From assembly GCA_002731275.1 (NCBI GenBank), contig PCBK01000119.1:1-64000 (forward strand): a stretch of DNA of 64,000 nucleotides, read 5' to 3'. The DNA comes from Deltaproteobacteria bacterium (GTDB lineage: Bacteria; Myxococcota_C; UBA6777). Both the position numbers and the translations under genes were made by a program. Below the pieces are notes generated by a model that worked only from the letters and a program-made list of their open reading frames with translations, ran no database searches and was not told the origin of the DNA. This document shows positions 60,039 through 64,000 of the stretch, piece by piece; within the stretch, counting starts at the first letter, position 1, and each line of letters starts with the position of its first letter.

Positions 60039-61271
60039 ATGGAGTACTGGTTGCAAGTGACTCGGATCGGGTTGTATGCGTCGATGTCTTTGTTTTTGGT
60101 CGTTTTGTCGGGGGCGATGTTGAGCGATTGTGTGACAAAACGTCCACCTCTTGCAGAGCGTTTAGGGCGCTATACAGTCGACAAAGTCGTCGAGACTGTG
60201 AAGGCGAAAGATGGTGCATTTGTGGCCAACCTCGTCAAAAAGCTTCGCCCCTCCGAGGTGAAGAGGAACAAACGCAAGCGCAAGAACCAACAAAGGCAGG
60301 CTGAGTTACTAGAGCGATTGGGGCGATACACTGTCGATACGTTGTTAAAGACTGCGACCGCACAAGAAGGGAAGTTGATCGTGGGGATCCTTCGACAGGT
60401 GCGTGAGAATAGAGCCAAAACCCCACTGCCAGCGCGGCGCAATCTGGCGCTTGAGAAGAGCATGACGACACTGGGCAAACATCTGATCGACAAGGTGTTG
60501 GTGTTGCTGGAGAAAGACAAAGGCCGTTTCATCGAGAATCTACTCAAAACATTACGTGGTAAGCGAACACCTCGCTCTGCGCGACAGCGAGCGGCGCAAC
60601 AGGCAGCGATGAGAGCCGTGTTGAAAGATGTTTTAACCTTCGCGGCCAAGAGGATTGTCGATAAAGGCACCGCGAATGAGGCGAAGTTGGTGATTAAGGT
60701 GATCAAGTCACTTCAGTTACCACAAGGAGAACGTCTGAAGAACAAAAAGCGCAACCAAAAGGGGATGCAGAAAATGCTCGGTGGTGTGCTCAAATATGCT
60801 GTCGCGCGGCTCCTCAAAAGTGACGCGCTTGGGGGTCTGTTAGGGGATGTTCGCTTGCTCGTCAAAGACGCCCGAAGAAAGCTGTGGCCGAGTCTGATCA
60901 AAGCGGTCTCAAAAGCCGCAGAGAGGGCCATTTTCCAGATGGAACAAAATCGCTTGGAGCGAAAGTCCACAAAGCGATCCAAAAAAGCTCAATTGAGCGA
61001 TATTCAGAAGCGTGTCAGAGTGCTCCGGGACACTGTGTGGGCGAAGACCCGTGCGAAGTTTTATTGTATCAAGAAGAAGGCCAATTGGGGGAATTGGGCA
61101 GTGGTCAAGAGCATGACCCACCTAAAGATTCATCTAAAGTGGAAGAAACAATGTCGGACTGGGACGCGTTGTTTGCGACTGAAAGAGCAAGTTCGGCAGT
61201 ATATCAAGAGACAATTTTCCCCCTCTTGGAAGGACTTACGTCTCGTGGAGATGGCGACCAACTGTCGTTAG
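60039..61271 (+). CDS. Basic helical-repeat protein, unknown
   Basis: 410 aa; GAGGTGAAAAGG before the ATG. The N-terminus is hydrophobic (about 8-30) with a possible lipobox-like LSDC at 31. The rest is strongly basic and helical, with four to five related units of about 60 residues: LGRYTVDKVVETVKAKDGAF, LGRYTVDTLLKTATAQEGKL, LGKHLIDKVLVLLEKDKGRF, AAKRIVDKGTANEAKLVIKV and a weaker LKYAVARLLK. I do not recognise a family. 150 bp after the VIT/vWA gene on the same strand, so the two may be co-expressed. Confidence 0.6.
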   Translation: MEYWLQVTRIGLYASMSLFLVVLSGAMLSDCVTKRPPLAERLGRYTVDKVVETVKAKDGAFVANLVKKLRPSEVKRNKRKRKNQQRQAELLERLGRYTVDTLLKTATAQEGKLIVGILRQVRENRAKTPLPARRNLALEKSMTTLGKHLIDKVLVLLEKDKGRFIENLLKTLRGKRTPRSARQRAAQQAAMRAVLKDVLTFAAKRIVDKGTANEAKLVIKVIKSLQLPQGERLKNKKRNQKGMQKMLGGVLKYAVARLLKSDALGGLLGDVRLLVKDARRKLWPSLIKAVSKAAERAIFQMEQNRLERKSTKRSKKAQLSDIQKRVRVLRDTVWAKTRAKFYCIKKKANWGNWAVVKSMTHLKIHLKWKKQCRTGTRCLRLKEQVRQYIKRQFSPSWKDLRLVEMATNCR

Positions 61272-61341
61272 GGCGTTGAACTTATACAGGGGCTCTGTTA
61301 TCATTCTCACTCTGTTCCATGCTTATTTTCCAAGGCGATGA

Positions 61342-64000
61342 ATGATGATACGTGCCGCATTGGCTTCCGAAACACATGCACCTCCGTTGTTGAAGACCAA
61401 GTTGTACCCGCCTGTTCTGCGACCCGGTCTGGTCCCCCGGCGTTTCCTCTTAGAGGAACTCCATCACACACGCTATCGTCGGTTGAGTGTGCTCTCTGCA
61501 CCTGCGGGGTTTGGCAAGACGACACTTGCAGCATCCTGGTCGCTTCGCTTTGAGGGGGTTGCCTGTTGGCTCTCCCTCGATCCACACGACATGACACCTC
61601 GCCAGCTTCTGCGGTATCTGCTCGCGTCCTTTCAAGAACATATTCCGAACTTTGCGAGGAATGTCTCCTCACGACTTCAGGCTCCCGATTACCCACTTGA
61701 ACAAGTTGTGATCCATTTTGTCAACGAACTTTCCAGTCTACATGAGCCATTTTTATTGGTTCTGGATGATCTGCACTTGCTCCCTGTTGGTCCTGTAACG
61801 ACGATGCTCTGCGAGCTGATCGAAAAGTGGCCAAAGCACGGTCATATCTGCGTGACAACACGTTCTTCGGAGATGTTACCGATGAATCGCTGGCGTGCGA
61901 AAGGTTTTGTGGGTGAGTGGACTGGTGCACAACTTCGTTTCTCGAAAGAGGAGAGTGAGCTGCTCTTCGAGGGAGGGCGTTCTCTACAACCAGCGCAAAT
62001 GCAGGCGCTCTACGAGCAGTCAGAAGGCTGGGTCGCTGGTCTGTTGTTGTCCATCTCTTATTTGCAAAATCATCAGGTCTCTGGGCTGTCTCAGTTTTCA
62101 CGCATTGCCGAAAATGAATACACGCTGGGGTTTCTCTGTGAGGAGATCCTTCTCAAATTGCCAGATGATGTTCAGCATTTCTTGCTCAAAACTTCGATCG
62201 TTCGTCAGTTTGACGTATCTCTATGTGTCGCACTCACTGGACGGACTGATTGTGAGGTGTTGTTGTCTTTTGTCGAGCATCAAAACCTGTTTATTGAGCG
62301 TGTCGGGACGGCACATCAATGGTTTCGGTATCACAGTCTGTTTCGCAAGATGCTCAACACACAACTCAAGGACAAGCATCCGACTTGGGTTCCTTCGTTG
62401 CATCAGAATGCCTACACATGGTATCGCGAACACGCGATGTACAAGGAGGCTCTTGAGCACGCGAGCGCAAACGACGATGAGGGAGCTTGTGTATCCTTAC
62501 TCGATGAGGTGATGGAACCTCTTCACAGACAACACGATTTACACGAGCTTCAGGGTTTGTTTTCAGTCCTCTCGGAAGATTGTATTGTGTCACATGAGAG
62601 GACGTTGTTTTATTCTCTTTGGTTGCACATCGATTTGGGGTCGTGGGACCATGCTTGTGAGCGGATGTTGGCAGAATCTTCTCTTCATCACTCATCAAAA
62701 AACGCGGCCTTGTGGCATTTTTTGCAAGGGGTGCTGGCGCTTCATCATGAAAAGCACGGTGATGCAATCGAATCTTTTGAGCGTGTGATCGATTGCCAAG
62801 GGCATCCCTACATCGAGCTGTGGGCTGTATATTACCTTGGTATGTCCTACTCTGTTGCGGATGTCCCGCTTCATCGAACATGTCAACTGATGACAAATAT
62901 TCTCTCTCAATATGCGTCCAACCATGTTCATGATTATTTGTACGTTTCAGCCGTCCTTGCGAGCGTTTGGGCGGAGTATAAGCGAGGACATTTACAGCTC
63001 GCCATTCATCGCTGCGAGGAGCATCTTCGTCTCTTCGAGGCCTCCGTACATTACGAGGAATTACGTGTGTTGTATGCGCCTGTCTATGCCTTTGTGGGAT
63101 ATTTTTATCTGGAGAGAGGGCAAGAGGAGAGGGCGAGGGCGAATATTGATCGTGCATACGCAGCGATCGATAAAGTGGGGTGGTTTTATCGGAAGGTGAT
63201 CTCTTTGTTTTGGTTACAGGTCCACATGGAAGACGAAGAATCTGAAGCGTTGGTACATCAAGTGCTTGAGGATGTCTCTGTTGGGGACCTTGTGTTCTCT
63301 CAACCTGGGAGAATGCCCTTGGAGGGGTACATCGCACTATTCCATCTCTTTCTCGGTGGGCAGACGTACGTGAGGGCGTGGAGCGAGAAGCGCTCCTTCT
63401 CCGTGGATATGGAGATTGTGTACGCTGATATCGCGGACGTGTTTGTTTACGTGCAGTGGTTGTTGGTCTCAGGAGGCCGCGAAGAGTTAGGACCATTGTT
63501 GCAAAAAATCAAAACACATGCCCATCGCAATCACGATGTGCGGGCTGTCATCGAATCGTGTATTTTTTTGTCCGCTTACCACACACAAAGAGGCGAACAG
63601 ACAGAGGCTCTTGCAGCTCTGAGGGAGGGCATTCTTTTGGCGGTACCTGGGGGATATCTCGGGATCTTCATGTGGTTTGCTTCTTTGATCGAACAAGCCC
63701 TGTGCTCCTTACTCCAAGAGCCATTTGAAGGGGATGAAGAGAGCGTACGTTTTGTACAAACACTCCGTGAGCGCCTTGGGGGGTTGCAGGTCGCAGAAGG
63801 TGGTGAGCTTTCCGAAGATGACGACGAATTTGTTGTTGATGTCGATGTGGATGTCAAGCTGAGCAAGCGGGAAGTTGAGGTCTTGGGGCTTGTCGCGCAG
63901 GGGATGACCAATCGCGATATTGCAACCGATTTGTATATCTCTGTGGAGACGGTCAAAAAACATATGAAGAACATCTTCCAAAAGCTGGAAGTTCGCAATC
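61342..64000 (+). CDS. MalT-like LuxR-family regulator (3' end cut off)
   Basis: Reads off the window end after 886 codons; only the last residues of the HTH domain are missing. Start ATG 61342 (ATG 61345 follows at once) with AAGG upstream. An N-terminal LLKTKLYPPVLRPGLVPRRFLLEEL and Walker A SAPAGFGKTTLAAS (about 49-62) with Walker B FLLVLDDLHLLP (about 135-146) are the STAND-ATPase signature of large LuxR regulators. A long TPR-like central part follows. The LuxR helix-turn-helix is at about 838-886 (LSKREVEVLGLVAQGMTNRDIATDLYISVETVKKHMKNIFQKLEVRN). Such proteins activate transcription upon ligand binding. Inducer unknown. Confidence 0.9.
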   Translation, partial: MMIRAALASETHAPPLLKTKLYPPVLRPGLVPRRFLLEELHHTRYRRLSVLSAPAGFGKTTLAASWSLRFEGVACWLSLDPHDMTPRQLLRYLLASFQEHIPNFARNVSSRLQAPDYPLEQVVIHFVNELSSLHEPFLLVLDDLHLLPVGPVTTMLCELIEKWPKHGHICVTTRSSEMLPMNRWRAKGFVGEWTGAQLRFSKEESELLFEGGRSLQPAQMQALYEQSEGWVAGLLLSISYLQNHQVSGLSQFSRIAENEYTLGFLCEEILLKLPDDVQHFLLKTSIVRQFDVSLCVALTGRTDCEVLLSFVEHQNLFIERVGTAHQWFRYHSLFRKMLNTQLKDKHPTWVPSLHQNAYTWYREHAMYKEALEHASANDDEGACVSLLDEVMEPLHRQHDLHELQGLFSVLSEDCIVSHERTLFYSLWLHIDLGSWDHACERMLAESSLHHSSKNAALWHFLQGVLALHHEKHGDAIESFERVIDCQGHPYIELWAVYYLGMSYSVADVPLHRTCQLMTNILSQYASNHVHDYLYVSAVLASVWAEYKRGHLQLAIHRCEEHLRLFEASVHYEELRVLYAPVYAFVGYFYLERGQEERARANIDRAYAAIDKVGWFYRKVISLFWLQVHMEDEESEALVHQVLEDVSVGDLVFSQPGRMPLEGYIALFHLFLGGQTYVRAWSEKRSFSVDMEIVYADIADVFVYVQWLLVSGGREELGPLLQKIKTHAHRNHDVRAVIESCIFLSAYHTQRGEQTEALAALREGILLAVPGGYLGIFMWFASLIEQALCSLLQEPFEGDEESVRFVQTLRERLGGLQVAEGGELSEDDDEFVVDVDVDVKLSKREVEVLGLVAQGMTNRDIATDLYISVETVKKHMKNIFQKLEVRN

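Noticed and set aside
62366-63496. 376-codon minus-strand ORF
   Set aside because: Antisense of the MalT-like regulator, which has clear conserved motifs in the plus frame through the whole stretch.

Overview
This 64 kb chromosomal window most likely comes from a Myxococcota-like (former deltaproteobacterial) predator or saprophyte. The basis is gene content. There are four Hanks-type Ser/Thr kinases or kinase fusions, long cysteine-rich lipoproteins carrying MopE-type Asp/Cys motifs, a PEGA protein, FHA-GGDEF, VIT/vWA and LuxR/MalT-type regulators, many secreted lipoproteins, and a candidate sigma-54 promoter. Base composition looks near 50% GC by eye, lower than in classical Myxococcus, so a Bradymonadia-like or deep-branching lineage is possible. 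I cannot name a species. No rRNA, IS transposase, prophage or cas gene is visible.

Layout. 1-587: non-coding, with an imperfect repeat and hairpins. 588-1748: GH114-like lipoprotein. 1889-6956: divergent pair of an SMC/OLD-like AAA ATPase and a very large NACHT-pentapeptide protein, which may be a defence module. 7705-8199: Nudix hydrolase. 8553-8815: two unusual tRNA-like genes followed by a terminator. 8969-9571: a secreted protein with six copies of RTVFSKSWNRW. 9896-14052: AsmA-like protein with an unusual tail, and a chalcone-isomerase-fold lipoprotein. 14221-30061: four giant cysteine-rich lipoproteins interleaved with a small KOW-like protein, a probable structured RNA and an M50 protease.

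30174-37938 (minus strand): an envelope-signalling cluster in the order beta-barrel protein, ECF sigma factor, FecR-like anti-sigma (8-bp overlap), lipoprotein, Ser/Thr kinase with a KVEPR-repeat tail, PEGA protein. 38278-41202: M43-like metalloprotease fused to WD40 repeats. 41220-49400 (minus strand): a compact regulatory operon of receiver-kinase, ParA-like ATPase with an altered P-loop, two Roadblock/LC7-like proteins, a V4R-type sensor and a receiver-HPt-receiver protein, then a PaaX-like regulator and a small partner. A sigma-54-type -24/-12 element lies upstream of the first gene. 49737-51757: coupled lipoprotein and zinc-ribbon/TM protein genes. 52034-61271: another kinase, a membrane protein, a GH113-like hydrolase, a DUF4286 protein, an FHA-diguanylate cyclase, a VIT/vWA lipoprotein and a helical-repeat protein. 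61342-64000: a MalT-like LuxR regulator cut by the window end.

Overall the window is dominated by surface display and signal transduction. The most novel-looking items are the six-copy RTVFSKSWNRW protein (8969-9571), the hairpin-rich gene-free locus (about 19720-20260), the kinase/ParA/Roadblock/V4R/HPt operon (42480-49400), the non-canonical tRNA pair and the recombining NACHT-pentapeptide gene. All assignments were made by reading motifs; no database search was possible.
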